DNA of 28,093 bases from Gammaproteobacteria bacterium UBA7376 (GTDB lineage Bacteria; Pseudomonadota; Gammaproteobacteria; Pseudomonadales; Azotimanducaceae). The stretch is taken from contig DKNY01000003.1 in the NCBI GenBank assembly GCA_002470275.1, forward strand, positions 65,064 through 93,156, in the 5' to 3' direction. Below the pieces are notes generated by a model. The model was given only the letters and a program-made list of their open reading frames with translations. It was not told the origin of the DNA and did not search any database. The translations under genes were made by a program, and so were the position numbers. This document shows positions 1 through 8,844 of the stretch, in pieces (positions within the stretch are counted from its first letter, which is position 1; the number at the start of each line of letters is the position of its first letter).

Positions 1-602
<602 letters not shown>

Positions 603-628
603 TTAACTTGAATTTCGGCTAGGACGGT

Positions 629-919
629 TTAACCCTCCAAAACCCCAAAAATTTCGCTCTCGCTCAAAATCAGCAGTTCTTCGCCGTCGATTTTCACGGT
701 GCTGCCTGCGTACTGACCAAAGATGATCTTATCGCCAGGCTTTACGTCGAGTGGGCGGACGTCGCCGGAATCTGCCATCTTGCCGGGCCCTGCCGCCAAA
801 ATTTCGCCCTGTGAGGGCTTTTCAGTTGCCGAGTCAGGAAGCACGATGCCACCGGCGCTGGTGGTTTCCTCTTCCAGCCGACGCACGACAACGCGGTCGT
901 GTAAGGGTCGAATGTTCAT
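629..919 (-). CDS. groES: Co-chaperonin GroES (Hsp10)
   Basis: GroES is the heptameric lid of the GroEL folding chamber. The 96-residue product starts [18 protein letters not shown] and has the mobile-loop region [19 protein letters not shown] (about residues 17-35), followed by the conserved [10 protein letters not shown] and [15 protein letters not shown] strands. Length is normal for the family (about 95-97). I chose the ATG at 919 over an upstream in-frame start at 997 because known GroES proteins begin at this methionine and a GGGAG site precedes it. The upstream extension would also lengthen the leader into non-conserved sequence. Expression is probably heat-inducible through the CIRCE operator at 1020-1046 and the promoter at 1059-1086. 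Confidence 0.98.
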   Translation of the reverse strand: MNIRPLHDRVVVRRLEEETTSAGGIVLPDSATEKPSQGEILAAGPGKMADSGDVRPLDVKPGDKIIFGQYAGSTVKIDGEELLILSESEIFGVLEG

Positions 920-1019
920 TACGCTTTGGTCTCCCAGTTGCTCCAAGAAAGATTTAAGTCCTATCAGAGGCGGATTCCCCTTCAAGCCTTCCAACAAAAC
1001 GGCCGACTACCCCTGAGCG

Positions 1020-1046
1020 TTAGCACTCACACGTTGAGAGTGCCAA
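1020..1046 (-). promoter_or_regulatory. CIRCE operator (HrcA binding site) of groESL
   Basis: The inverted repeat TTAGCACTC-N9-GAGTGCCAA matches the CIRCE consensus TTAGCACTC-N9-GAGTGCTAA at 17 of 18 arm positions with the exact 9-nt spacer. It sits between the groES start and the predicted promoter, in the transcribed leader where HrcA represses. The single mismatch is in the right arm (C for T at 1044). Confidence 0.93.
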
Positions 1047-1058
1047 ATCACGCGAGGA

Positions 1059-1086
1059 ATAATAGTGCTGGTGAGGACAGATTCAA
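1059..1086 (-). promoter_or_regulatory. Promoter of groES-groEL (sigma70-like, overlapping sigma32-like -35)
   Basis: Read on the minus strand, TTGAAT (1081-1086) is followed after 16 nt by TATTAT (1059-1064). This is a reasonable sigma70 promoter just upstream of CIRCE. The -35 extends to CTTGAAT, resembling the sigma32 -35 core CTTGAA, and CACTATT overlapping the -10 weakly resembles the sigma32 CCCATNT. Dual use is inference. Confidence 0.6.
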
Positions 1087-1144
1087 GGCCAAATGATGCG
1101 AAATCGGCAAAAGAGTGCCTCTTTTTAGGCGATCCTGTAGAAGC

Positions 1145-1630
1145 CTAATCCGACTCTCGTCCATTTTTTGAATCATTGCGACTGAGAACCTCGCCTTCAA
1201 TCACATCATCTACGGGCTGAGTGCGTCGGTCTGCGCGGTGAGAATGAGGCCGGTTGTGAACAGATGTGGTGAAGCGAGCCTGAACCTGAACGTTTTGTAT
1301 CAACCATCGCGCCACGGCGGCACGACTCGGCGGGAATAAGAAGAGGAAGCCGATGCTATCGGTAACGAAGCCGGGGGTAATCAGCAGCGCGCCCGCCACG
1401 GCAAGCAGCACCCCTTCGGCCATCTCGATAGCCGGTAGCTGTCCCCCCTGCAGGCGAGAAAGCCCTCGAGTCAGAGTCGCCAACCCCTGCTGGCGGAGCA
1501 GCGCGACGCCGATCACCGCGGTAAGCATCACCAAACCGATGGTGGGCAGCGCATCTATGTAGCCAGCCACCTCGATTAGCAGATACATTTCCAGGATGGG
1601 CATGAGGAAAAATAAAAGAAGCCAGGGCAT
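1145..1630 (-). CDS. fxsA: FxsA family inner-membrane protein
   Basis: FxsA is a small cytoplasmic-membrane protein. In E. coli its overproduction relieves exclusion of phage T7 by the F plasmid; its normal role is unclear. The 161-residue product has the family layout. An N-terminal hydrophobic segment (MPWLLLFFLMPILEMYLLIEVAGYI) is followed by a second one (PTIGLVMLTAVIGVALLRQQG) and a third with GVLLAVAGALLITPGFVTDSIGFLFLFPPSR, then a polar tail. Its position directly upstream of groES on the same strand reproduces the E. coli fxsA-groES-groEL order. The ATG at 1630 has GGAGGG 6 nt upstream. It is divergent from the alkyltransferase-like gene across 92 bp. Confidence 0.93.
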   Translation of the reverse strand: MPWLLLFFLMPILEMYLLIEVAGYIDALPTIGLVMLTAVIGVALLRQQGLATLTRGLSRLQGGQLPAIEMAEGVLLAVAGALLITPGFVTDSIGFLFLFPPSRAAVARWLIQNVQVQARFTTSVHNRPHSHRADRRTQPVDDVIEGEVLSRNDSKNGRESD

Positions 1631-1722
1631 TTTTTGCCCTCCTTTGCCGTTGCACAGAAAGACTGGGGGCCGGTCCTCCGCAAATCAACCCTCTATTAAC
1701 AAGTACGCATGAGGACGCCGGT

Positions 1723-2058
1723 GTGACCGATGACAAAGCGGAAAGAATATGGCGGGTGGTCGCCGAAATTCCTGAGGGCTTTGTGGCGAGCTACGGCCAG
1801 GTGGCGAACCTTGCCCAGCTTCCGGGTTACGCCCGTTTCGTGGGTAAGACCCTAAGCCAACTGCCTAAAGACACCCGCCTACCCTGGCATCGAGTGGTCA
1901 AAGCAACGCTAGAGCTGGCTCAGCGCGACTCAAACGCTATGGCAAAACAGCGACAGCTCCTGGCTGCTGAGGGGGTGACTTTCCGAGGCAGCCGTGTCGA
2001 ATCAAGACACCGATGGCGCTTGTTGCCCATTCCAGGGAGCGACCCAGATCAGCAGTAG
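1723..2058 (+). CDS. Alkyltransferase-like protein (ATL, MGMT family DNA-repair sensor)
   Basis: This is a small MGMT-fold protein of 111 residues. It has PEGFVASYGQVA and ARFVGKTLSQLP, then PWHRVV where true O6-alkylguanine transferases have PCHRV. Tryptophan (W55) therefore replaces the alkyl-acceptor cysteine, the hallmark of ATL proteins, which bind O6-alkylguanine and hand the lesion to nucleotide excision repair instead of repairing it. Y24 and R38 sit where Atl1 uses Tyr and Arg to flip out the base. The start is GTG at 1723 with GAGGA 7 nt upstream; an ATG at 1709 hits a stop within five codons. The last 57 nt overlap the end of ampG on the opposite strand. The family call is firm; the function follows from family knowledge. 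Confidence 0.93.
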   Translation: MTDDKAERIWRVVAEIPEGFVASYGQVANLAQLPGYARFVGKTLSQLPKDTRLPWHRVVKATLELAQRDSNAMAKQRQLLAAEGVTFRGSRVESRHRWRLLPIPGSDPDQQ

Positions 2059-3264
2059 CATCCCCGGTATGGCCAGCCCAGCGCTGAGCCAGAAAAAATC
2101 CACCCACCCCATACTGTCCACGATGATGCCGCTCACTGCCCCGGTAACGAGACGCGGCGTCGACGCAAGGGCCGTGAAAAGAGCAAGCTGGGTGGCCACG
2201 GCGACGCGCGATGTTTCTCGTGCAATGAAGGCCACGTAGGCTGCGGTGCCCATACCCACTCCTAAATACTCAGCGCCAATAACTATGGAGAGCATCCAAA
2301 TTTCCGGCGTCGCCGCTGCCGCCAACCAAACGAACCCAAAAATGGTAATCCACTGTAAAAAACCAAAAACCCAGAGCGCGCGATTGATGCCAATACGAAA
2401 AATGACCATAGACCCGAGAAAAGCCCCCACAATCGCTGGCCAAAAAGCGGCATTCTTCACCACCACGCCAATGACCACTGGATCAAATTTCAAGTCTACG
2501 TAAAAGGGAGAGGCAAGGGCCGTTGCCATGTTATCGCCCAGCTTATAAAGCGCCATGAAAGCCAGCATCAATAAAGCAGCACCAATTCCGCGACGCTGAA
2601 AAAATTCCACAAAGGGAAGGGTCACTGCGGTTCGCAGATTTGTCGGCGGTGCGACGCCGGTCTGAGGTTCCCTCAGCAACAGCGTGAGGATCAAGCCGAG
2701 GCTCATGAAGGCGGCCATCACCGCAAAGTTCAATTCAGAGCTGTACTGCCCCGCCAGAATGAAGCCCAGGGAGCCCGGTATAAAGCCCGACACTCGGTAA
2801 GCCTGAACATGGATAGTATTGCCTAACGCCAGCTCGCCGTCGGTTTCTAAAATCTCTCGACGAAAGGCATCGATCACGATGTCTTGGGTGGCGCTAAAAA
2901 CCCCGATAGCCAGCGTGAGGGCAAAGAGCAGGTAGATGTCTGAGGTGGGTCGCAGCCATCCGAGGGCCGCGATACATAAAATAAGGCTCCCCTGGGTGAG
3001 CAACATCCACCCGCGGCGACGCCCCAGTGTGGTTACCTGATATCGCTCCAGCAACGGAGACCATAGAAACTTAAGGGAATAGGGGACTTGGGCCAGAGAG
3101 ACTAAGCCAATGACCGTCAGGCTAACGCCCTCCAGGCGCAGCCAAAAGGGCACCAACTGGAGCAGCAGATAAAGGGGCAGGCCCGAGGCAAGGCCAAGCC
3201 CGACACAAATCAGCATGCGCCGATCGCGCAATACCTCCCAGATCGATTGCTTCTCTACCTCCAC
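2002..3264 (-). CDS. ampG: AmpG-family muropeptide permease (MFS)
   Basis: This is a 420-residue inner-membrane transporter of the major facilitator superfamily. The opening resembles AmpG, which imports GlcNAc-anhydroMurNAc peptides released during cell-wall turnover: VGLGLASGLPLYLLLQLVPFWLRLEGVS, then PYSLKFLWSPLLERY and LGRRRGWMLLTQ. Later segments ATQDIVIDAFRREIL and GVGMGTAAYVAFI also fit. It is shorter than E. coli AmpG (491 aa) and consistent with about 12 membrane helices. The start is a GTG at 3264 with only a weak AGG-type site, so the N-terminus could differ slightly. It lies 18 nt after yajQ on the same strand, so co-transcription is likely. Its 3' end overlaps the ATL gene. An AmpD partner is encoded 6 kb away (8845-9420). 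Confidence 0.88.
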   Translation of the reverse strand: MEVEKQSIWEVLRDRRMLICVGLGLASGLPLYLLLQLVPFWLRLEGVSLTVIGLVSLAQVPYSLKFLWSPLLERYQVTTLGRRRGWMLLTQGSLILCIAALGWLRPTSDIYLLFALTLAIGVFSATQDIVIDAFRREILETDGELALGNTIHVQAYRVSGFIPGSLGFILAGQYSSELNFAVMAAFMSLGLILTLLLREPQTGVAPPTNLRTAVTLPFVEFFQRRGIGAALLMLAFMALYKLGDNMATALASPFYVDLKFDPVVIGVVVKNAAFWPAIVGAFLGSMVIFRIGINRALWVFGFLQWITIFGFVWLAAAATPEIWMLSIVIGAEYLGVGMGTAAYVAFIARETSRVAVATQLALFTALASTPRLVTGAVSGIIVDSMGWVDFFWLSAGLAIPGMLLLIWVAPWNGQQAPSVS

Positions 3265-3282
3265 TCTGGCGGAACCTAGAGC

Positions 3283-3765
3283 CTAATCACGAAAGTTATT
3301 GAACTGGAGAGGAATGGCTAACTCACTGTCTTTGAGCACCGCCATGGTAGCCTGCAGGTCGTCGCGCTTCTTGCCGGTTACGCGCACTTTGTCACCGTTG
3401 ACCTGACTCTGCACCTTGAGCTTGGCTTCCTTGATCATTTTGGTGATTTTTCGCGCGCTGTCCTGATCTAACCCCTGAGCCAAGCTGAAGGCCTGACGCT
3501 TCACCTTCCCCGCCCCCTCAATGGTGCCGGGGGTCAGAGCCCGACTATCGACGCCCCGCGATGTCATCTTGTCCCGAAGGATGTCCTTAAGCTGACCCAG
3601 CTGAAATTCTTCTGGCGCGCTGAGCAATATCTGTTCCTCCTGTAACGCGATGCTCGCCTCGACGCCACGAAAGTCAAAACGGTTGCGTAACTCACGAACC
3701 GCCTGGTCCACCGCGTTACTCACCTCGTGCATATCCACTTCCGAGACCACATCAAATGAAGGCAT
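3283..3765 (-). CDS. yajQ: YajQ family nucleotide-binding protein
   Basis: This is a 160-residue cytosolic protein starting MPSFDVVSEVDMHEVSNAVDQAVREL, with FRGVEASI and the C-terminal KVRVTGKKRDDLQ and PLQFNNFRD characteristic of YajQ. The family folds into two RNP-like domains. Xanthomonas members bind cyclic di-GMP and act with a LysR-type regulator; the E. coli protein binds nucleotides. The length equals the family norm. The ATG at 3765 is preceded by GAGGGGA. It is the first gene of a probable yajQ-ampG pair. Whether this copy binds c-di-GMP cannot be read from sequence alone. Confidence 0.95.
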   Translation of the reverse strand: MPSFDVVSEVDMHEVSNAVDQAVRELRNRFDFRGVEASIALQEEQILLSAPEEFQLGQLKDILRDKMTSRGVDSRALTPGTIEGAGKVKRQAFSLAQGLDQDSARKITKMIKEAKLKVQSQVNGDKVRVTGKKRDDLQATMAVLKDSELAIPLQFNNFRD

Positions 3766-3947
3766 CGACTTCCCCTCTCCCTTATCTGCCCAGAATTATA
3801 AAACCGCCTGTTCCACGCTCAGGCGTTGACCAGCGGCGCATTAGAGTTGAAACAGTAGCATTATTGCCAAAGCCTTTACGACCCGAACAGGTTGCCTGAT
3901 CTGCAGCCAGCGGCGACGATGGCCTTAACGGACAGCAGGAGCCAGAC

Positions 3948-4514
3948 ATGAGCCGGATCAATCGTGTGACGACGAAGCAGGGCGATGGAGGGATGACCCA
4001 ACTTGCTAACGGCACAGCCGTCGCCAAGGTCGACCCCATCATTCGAGCCCTGGGCAGCACAGATGAGCTTAATAGCCACCTGGGCCTGCTTCGCCACCAC
4101 CATGACGACGAACCGCTGTTGGCCCGTATCCAGCAAGTGCTTTTCGATATTGGTGCCGTCCTGGCCACCGCCGGAGACCACGCCCCCGAGGGCCTGAATT
4201 CAGCAACGAAAGCGCTAACGGATGCAGTCGCTCGCCTGAATGCCCAACTACCGGCATTAAAAGAGTTTGTTTTGCCTGGCGGCACGCTTGCTGCGGCCCA
4301 ATGTCACCTCTGCCGTGCAGTGTGCCGTCGCGCAGAAATTGATTTTTGGTCGGTCATGGCCAGTAAAGATTTCAGCGATCATGCCCAAGTCAACTTGCTT
4401 GCTAGCGCAGCCTATCTCAATCGCCTTTCTGACTTCTTTTTCGTGCTAGCCAGGCAGCTGAACGACCTGGGGACTGAAGAACAGTGGCACGGTCCTAAAG
4501 CGACAGATGCCTGA
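3948..4514 (+). CDS. Cob(I)yrinic acid a,c-diamide / cob(I)alamin adenosyltransferase, PduO type
   Basis: The protein transfers the adenosyl group of ATP to reduced cobalamin to make adenosylcobalamin. At 188 residues it shows the PduO/MMAB signatures in order: TKQGDGGMTQL (ATP-binding N-terminus, about 9-19), RALGSTDELNSHLG (about 33-46), FVLPGG (about 106-111), CRRAEID (about 124-130) and NRLSDFFFVLAR (about 158-169). The ATG at 3948 has AGGAG 7 nt upstream. No cobalamin genes are adjacent, and I see no cobalamin-riboswitch core in the 160 nt upstream, so it is probably a salvage enzyme. Its last 20 nt overlap the end of aceF on the other strand. Confidence 0.93.
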   Translation: MSRINRVTTKQGDGGMTQLANGTAVAKVDPIIRALGSTDELNSHLGLLRHHHDDEPLLARIQQVLFDIGAVLATAGDHAPEGLNSATKALTDAVARLNAQLPALKEFVLPGGTLAAAQCHLCRAVCRRAEIDFWSVMASKDFSDHAQVNLLASAAYLNRLSDFFFVLARQLNDLGTEEQWHGPKATDA

Positions 4515-6066
4515 TATCGCCCAAGAGCTTGACCATCAGCTGCATAAAGTTGCCCCCATCCACGCCATTGATCACCCGGTGATCGTAGGACAGGCTGAGC
4601 GGTAGGTGCTGGCGCGGGACGAAGGCGTCACCCTGCCATACTGGCCTTATCTGGGTTCTACCGACCCCCAGAATGGCGACCTCCGGTGCGTTGATGATGG
4701 GACTGAAACCCGTTCCTCCTAGGCGTCCCAGGCTGGACACAGTAAACGTACCGCCGCGCATTTCATCTAGCCCCAGCTTCTTTTTCTTCGCGCGTTCAGC
4801 AACATCGACGACCGCAGCGGCCAACTCCCAGACACCCATCTTGTCAGCATCAGGTATCACCGGCACCACGAGACCCTCGGGCGTATCCACGGCAACCCCA
4901 ATGTTGAGGTAACGCTTGTAGACCAGGGCGGTGCCGCCTTCCTCCAGGGAGCTGTTGAATTTCGGCATGTCGAGCAGAGCGGCGGTCACTGCCTTAATAA
5001 TAAAGGGTAGCGGACTTAACCCCAGGCCACGCCGGGCGGCCTCGGCCTTTAGACTTGATCGAAAACGCTCTAGGTCATCCACATCAGCCAGGTCATGCTG
5101 GGTAACATGGGGAATGTTGACCCAGTTTCGATGCATATTTTTAGCGACCTGAACCTGAATTCGGCTGAGGTCCTCCACCTTAACCTCTCCAAAACTGGCG
5201 TGGTCGACCTTGGGCAGCGCGGGTAAGCCGCCCGACGCCGTCGTCCGCTGCAGCTTCACATGCCGCTTTATATCTTCCTTGGTAATCCGGCCACCTCGCC
5301 CGCGACCCTGGACACCGTCGAGAGAAACACCCAATTCCCGAGCCAGCAGCCGCGCCGCAGGGCCGGCATACGCCTCAGCGGAGGCTGTCTCGTCGCGTGG
5401 CTTGACCGCTTGCGAGTCCTCGTGGCGCTGAGTTGATGGAGCAGGCGTTGCCGAAGGTTGGCGCGTTTGCTGCGCCACGGAAGGATTGGTAATGCCATCT
5501 GGCTGCGAAGTAGTCGAGACCACGGCGAGCAAGGCACCGCTGCGCACCTGATCGCCCACCTTGACGCCCACCTCCACTACGTCGCCAACCACCTCTGAGG
5601 GCACTTCCATGGAGGCCTTATCCGACTCTAGAACCACCAACAGGTCCCCCAAATCGAGACGGTCTCCTACGGCCACGGCAATCTCAATGACCTCAACCTG
5701 TTCAATATCCCCCAGGTCAGGGACCAGCACCTCAATCGAGACAGGGTCAGAGGCAGCCACTTGGCTTGGCTTGTCCTGAGCTGGCGGGGTAGCACTCGTG
5801 GGCTCGGAGGGTTGCTCGGCGGTCACACCGCTAGCCGACGCGCTAGCGATGTGAGCAATGACCGCCCCGTTCTCCAGCACATCACCAAGCCCAACTAAGA
5901 TTTTTTCGATCACACCCTCCGTCCCCGCGGGGACTTCCATGGAGGCTTTATCCGATTCAATAACAATCAACGCGTCATCAGCTGTCACGTGCTGACCTGC
6001 CGTGACACAGATTTCGGTGACCTCGACCGATTCGATATCCCCTAAATTTGGAATCAGTATATCCAC
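4495..6066 (-). CDS. aceF: Pyruvate dehydrogenase E2, dihydrolipoyllysine acetyltransferase
   Basis: E2 core of the pyruvate dehydrogenase complex; it passes the acetyl group from lipoate to CoA. The 523-residue protein has two lipoyl domains, each with ESDKASMEVP whose lysine is lipoylated. A Ser/Thr/Pro/Gln-rich linker follows, then an E1/E3-binding domain (PAARLLARELGVSLDGVQG, GRITKEDIKRHV) and the catalytic domain ending in LSYDHRVINGVDGG, which holds the HxxxDG active-site motif. E. coli AceF has three lipoyl domains. I chose the GTG at 6066 because AAGAGG lies 6 nt upstream and the lipoyl domain begins at once (VDILIPNLGD); a TTG at 6099 would add 11 residues. It follows aceE by 40 nt. 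No E3 (lpd) gene is present here. Confidence 0.96.
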   Translation of the reverse strand: MDILIPNLGDIESVEVTEICVTAGQHVTADDALIVIESDKASMEVPAGTEGVIEKILVGLGDVLENGAVIAHIASASASGVTAEQPSEPTSATPPAQDKPSQVAASDPVSIEVLVPDLGDIEQVEVIEIAVAVGDRLDLGDLLVVLESDKASMEVPSEVVGDVVEVGVKVGDQVRSGALLAVVSTTSQPDGITNPSVAQQTRQPSATPAPSTQRHEDSQAVKPRDETASAEAYAGPAARLLARELGVSLDGVQGRGRGGRITKEDIKRHVKLQRTTASGGLPALPKVDHASFGEVKVEDLSRIQVQVAKNMHRNWVNIPHVTQHDLADVDDLERFRSSLKAEAARRGLGLSPLPFIIKAVTAALLDMPKFNSSLEEGGTALVYKRYLNIGVAVDTPEGLVVPVIPDADKMGVWELAAAVVDVAERAKKKKLGLDEMRGGTFTVSSLGRLGGTGFSPIINAPEVAILGVGRTQIRPVWQGDAFVPRQHLPLSLSYDHRVINGVDGGNFMQLMVKLLGDIRHLSL

Positions 6067-6106
6067 GCTTTGCCTCTTAGATGGCGGCGCCCCAGACAAC
6101 TTGGCA

Positions 6107-8830
6107 TCAGCTCAACCTAGGGCTAGGCCGCGAATCGGTGACCCCCGCAGCGGCTCGGGCCTCATCAAGCAGCTTCTTGTCTACCGTTCCCGCTCGCCAC
6201 AACAGGGTAAGTGCCGTGACAACGATATAGTCATCGTTGACCTCGAAGAACGCCCGCAGACGCTCTCTGGTATCGCTGCGGCCAAAGCCATCGGTCCCCA
6301 AAACGTGATAGGGCGCCTGGATGGCCGCCCGCAGCGGCTCGGCCAGCGCCTTCATGTAATCCGAAACTGCAATGACCGGTGCTGTTTGCCAATCCCCCTC
6401 ATTCAAGCAGGCGCCCACATGGGTTTGATCAAGATTCGGCGTGCCAGCGAGCAAGCCCTCACGCTGAGCATCCTGAATCTCCCGACCCAGTTCGGTAAAG
6501 CTGGTCACGCTCCAGACCTGAACCTGGAGACCATAGTGTTCGTTGAGTACCCCGGCGGCACGACGCGCTTCCTGGAGCAGGGCACCACTGGCCAAGAGAC
6601 GCACTCGGGCAGGGCCCTTTGCCTTGAGTGTCTCTAGGCAGTACATCCCGCGAATGATGTGGTTCTCAGCGCCCTCGGGCATGGCAGGGTGCTCATAGGG
6701 CTCATTGCCTAGGGTGAGGTAGTAGTACGTCGGCGCACCCTCGACAAACATATGCTCCAGACCACGGCGAATGATTACAGCAAGTTCAAAGCTATAGGCA
6801 GGGTCATAGCTGATGCAGTTAGGCACCGTAGCCGCGAGCAGGTGGGAATGTCCGTCTTGATGCTGCAGGCCCTCGCCGTTGAGGGTCGTGCGCCCAGAGG
6901 TGCCGCCCAGCAAAAACCCCTTGGCCTGCAGGTCACCGGCCGCCCAGGCGAGATCGCCAATTCGCTGGAAGCCAAACATCGAATAAAAGATATAAAAGGG
7001 CAGCAGCGTATATTGATGGTTAGCGTAAGAAGTTGCTGCGGCCATCCAAGCCGCAAAGGCCCCGGCTTCGTTTATGCCCTCTTCTAATACCTGACCGTTC
7101 TTGGACTCTCGATAGGCGGCCAGGGCATCGGCATCTTCGGGTTCATAGAGTTGGCCTGCAGAGGAGTAGATGCCGAGCTGGCGGAACAGACCCTCCATTC
7201 CAAAGGTGCGTGCCTCGTCGGGAATTATGGGGACGATACGTTTACCCAGATTCTTGTCTCGCAAAAGCACGGCAAGAATTCGCACAAAGGCCATTGTGGA
7301 GCTAATCTTGCGTTCACCACTGCCTTTCAGCTGGGCCTCAAAGGCAGCCAGGGGTGGCAGGGAGATAGTATCCGTCGCCTTTAGCCTGCGGGGGATCGAG
7401 CCCCCTAAGGTGTCACGCCTTGCCCGCATGTAGACCATTTCGGGGCTGTCCGAATCCGGTCTATAATAGGGCACCTCACGAAGCTGCTCATCACTAAGCG
7501 GGACATCAAAACGGTCCCTAAAGTACCTGAGCTCCTCCTCCTTCAGCTTTTTGACCTGGTGGGTCGTATTTTCAGACTCCCCCGCATCGCCCATGCCGTA
7601 ACCCTTGACCGTCTTGGCAAGAATCACCGTTGGCTGGCCCTTATGGTGAACGGCTGCGTGATAGGCCGCGTAAATTTTATAGGGGTCATGGCCTCCGCGA
7701 TTCAGCCGATAGATATCGTCGTCAGAGAGGTGCTCAACCAGCTTGAGCAAATCCGGGTGCTTGGAAAAGAAGTGATCGCGGACATAGCCACCGCCCTTAG
7801 CTTTGAAGTTTTGAAACTCGCCGTCCACGGTAAGATCCATCTGCTCCTGGAGCAGTCCTTGGTCGTCTTGGGCGAGCAACGAGTCCCAGTGTCGCCCCCA
7901 AATAACCTTAATCACATTCCAGCCCGCGCCCCGGAAATTGCCTTCCAGCTCCTGGATGATCTTGCCGTTGCCTCGAACCGGACCGTCGAGACGCTGAAGA
8001 TTGCAGTTCACCACGAATATGAGGTTGTCCAAGCGCTCCCTGCCGGCTAGGGACAGCGCTCCCAGGCTTTCTGGCTCGTCACATTCTCCATCACCGATGA
8101 AAGCCCAAACCTTACGCTGCCCCATGGAGACCAGCTCGCGGTTTTCTAGGTATTTCATAACGTGGGCTTGATAGATCGCCTGCAGCGGTCCGAGCCCCAT
8201 AGACACTGTTGGAAACTGCCAATAATCCGGCATCAACCAGGGGTGTGGATAAGATGACAGCCCGTCACCGTCTACTTCGCGTCGAAAGTTATCGAGCTGA
8301 CTTTCCGTTAGGCGTCCCTCTAGAAAAGAGCGGGCGTAAATCCCAGGAGACGCATGCCCCTGAAAGTAAATGAGATCGCCTTCTTGCGACGCACCGGATG
8401 CTCGGTGTCCGTCCCCCTGGTTCTGAATGGGTGCCTTGAAAAAGTGATTGAAGCCCACGTCGTATAGCGTTGCCGACGAGGCAAAGCTGGAGATATGCCC
8501 CCCCAGGTCGCCCGGGCGACGATTCGCACGCACAACCATGGCCAGAGCATTCCATCGAATTAGGCTTCGGATACGACGTTCCATAAAGAGGTCGCCGGGC
8601 ATGGCGACCTCCTGACTTACCGGAATAGTGTTTCGGTAGGGCGTGGTCAGGGGATTGGAAGATCTCGCACCCTGCTGGTCCAAGGGGATTGAGAGGCGTC
8701 GCAACAGCGTGCTGGCAGCATCAACGCCATAGCGCTGGATGACGTCGTCCAGGGCCTCCATCCAGTCGCGCACCTCATCGCGGTCCAGCTCCGCCGTCTG
8801 ATCTGAGGCCTTGACGTCATTACCTTGCAA
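6107..8830 (-). CDS. aceE: Pyruvate dehydrogenase E1, homodimeric type
   Basis: Thiamine-diphosphate-dependent decarboxylase that starts pyruvate oxidation to acetyl-CoA. The approximately 907-residue product matches the homodimeric AceE of gammaproteobacteria (887 aa in E. coli). It carries the TPP/Mg motif GDGECDEPE near residue 245 with NCNLQRLDGPVRGN downstream, plus FGFQRIGDLAWAAGD, GRTTLNGEGLQHQDGHS and the C-terminal VLGTDGFGRSDTR. The frame is open to a TTG at 8908 whose GGAGG site is really the conserved PGGGF codons of ampD. I prefer the TTG at 8830, preceded by AAGGA, because it starts 14 nt past the ampD stop and leaves an N-terminus close to E. coli length. The start is uncertain; the function is not. 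Confidence 0.95.
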   Translation of the reverse strand: MQGNDVKASDQTAELDRDEVRDWMEALDDVIQRYGVDAASTLLRRLSIPLDQQGARSSNPLTTPYRNTIPVSQEVAMPGDLFMERRIRSLIRWNALAMVVRANRRPGDLGGHISSFASSATLYDVGFNHFFKAPIQNQGDGHRASGASQEGDLIYFQGHASPGIYARSFLEGRLTESQLDNFRREVDGDGLSSYPHPWLMPDYWQFPTVSMGLGPLQAIYQAHVMKYLENRELVSMGQRKVWAFIGDGECDEPESLGALSLAGRERLDNLIFVVNCNLQRLDGPVRGNGKIIQELEGNFRGAGWNVIKVIWGRHWDSLLAQDDQGLLQEQMDLTVDGEFQNFKAKGGGYVRDHFFSKHPDLLKLVEHLSDDDIYRLNRGGHDPYKIYAAYHAAVHHKGQPTVILAKTVKGYGMGDAGESENTTHQVKKLKEEELRYFRDRFDVPLSDEQLREVPYYRPDSDSPEMVYMRARRDTLGGSIPRRLKATDTISLPPLAAFEAQLKGSGERKISSTMAFVRILAVLLRDKNLGKRIVPIIPDEARTFGMEGLFRQLGIYSSAGQLYEPEDADALAAYRESKNGQVLEEGINEAGAFAAWMAAATSYANHQYTLLPFYIFYSMFGFQRIGDLAWAAGDLQAKGFLLGGTSGRTTLNGEGLQHQDGHSHLLAATVPNCISYDPAYSFELAVIIRRGLEHMFVEGAPTYYYLTLGNEPYEHPAMPEGAENHIIRGMYCLETLKAKGPARVRLLASGALLQEARRAAGVLNEHYGLQVQVWSVTSFTELGREIQDAQREGLLAGTPNLDQTHVGACLNEGDWQTAPVIAVSDYMKALAEPLRAAIQAPYHVLGTDGFGRSDTRERLRAFFEVNDDYIVVTALTLLWRAGTVDKKLLDEARAAAGVTDSRPSPRLS

Positions 8831-8844
8831 TCGATTATTCCTTA

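Noticed and set aside
3781..3947. Cobalamin riboswitch ahead of the adenosyltransferase gene
   Set aside because: GAGCCAGAC just before the start slightly recalls part of the B12 element, but the conserved B12-box and core segments are absent and the leader is too short.
3782..4285. 167-codon minus-strand frame opposite the adenosyltransferase gene
   Set aside because: It is antisense to a clear PduO-type enzyme, its product is Ser/Arg-rich without a recognisable domain, and it has no good ribosome site.
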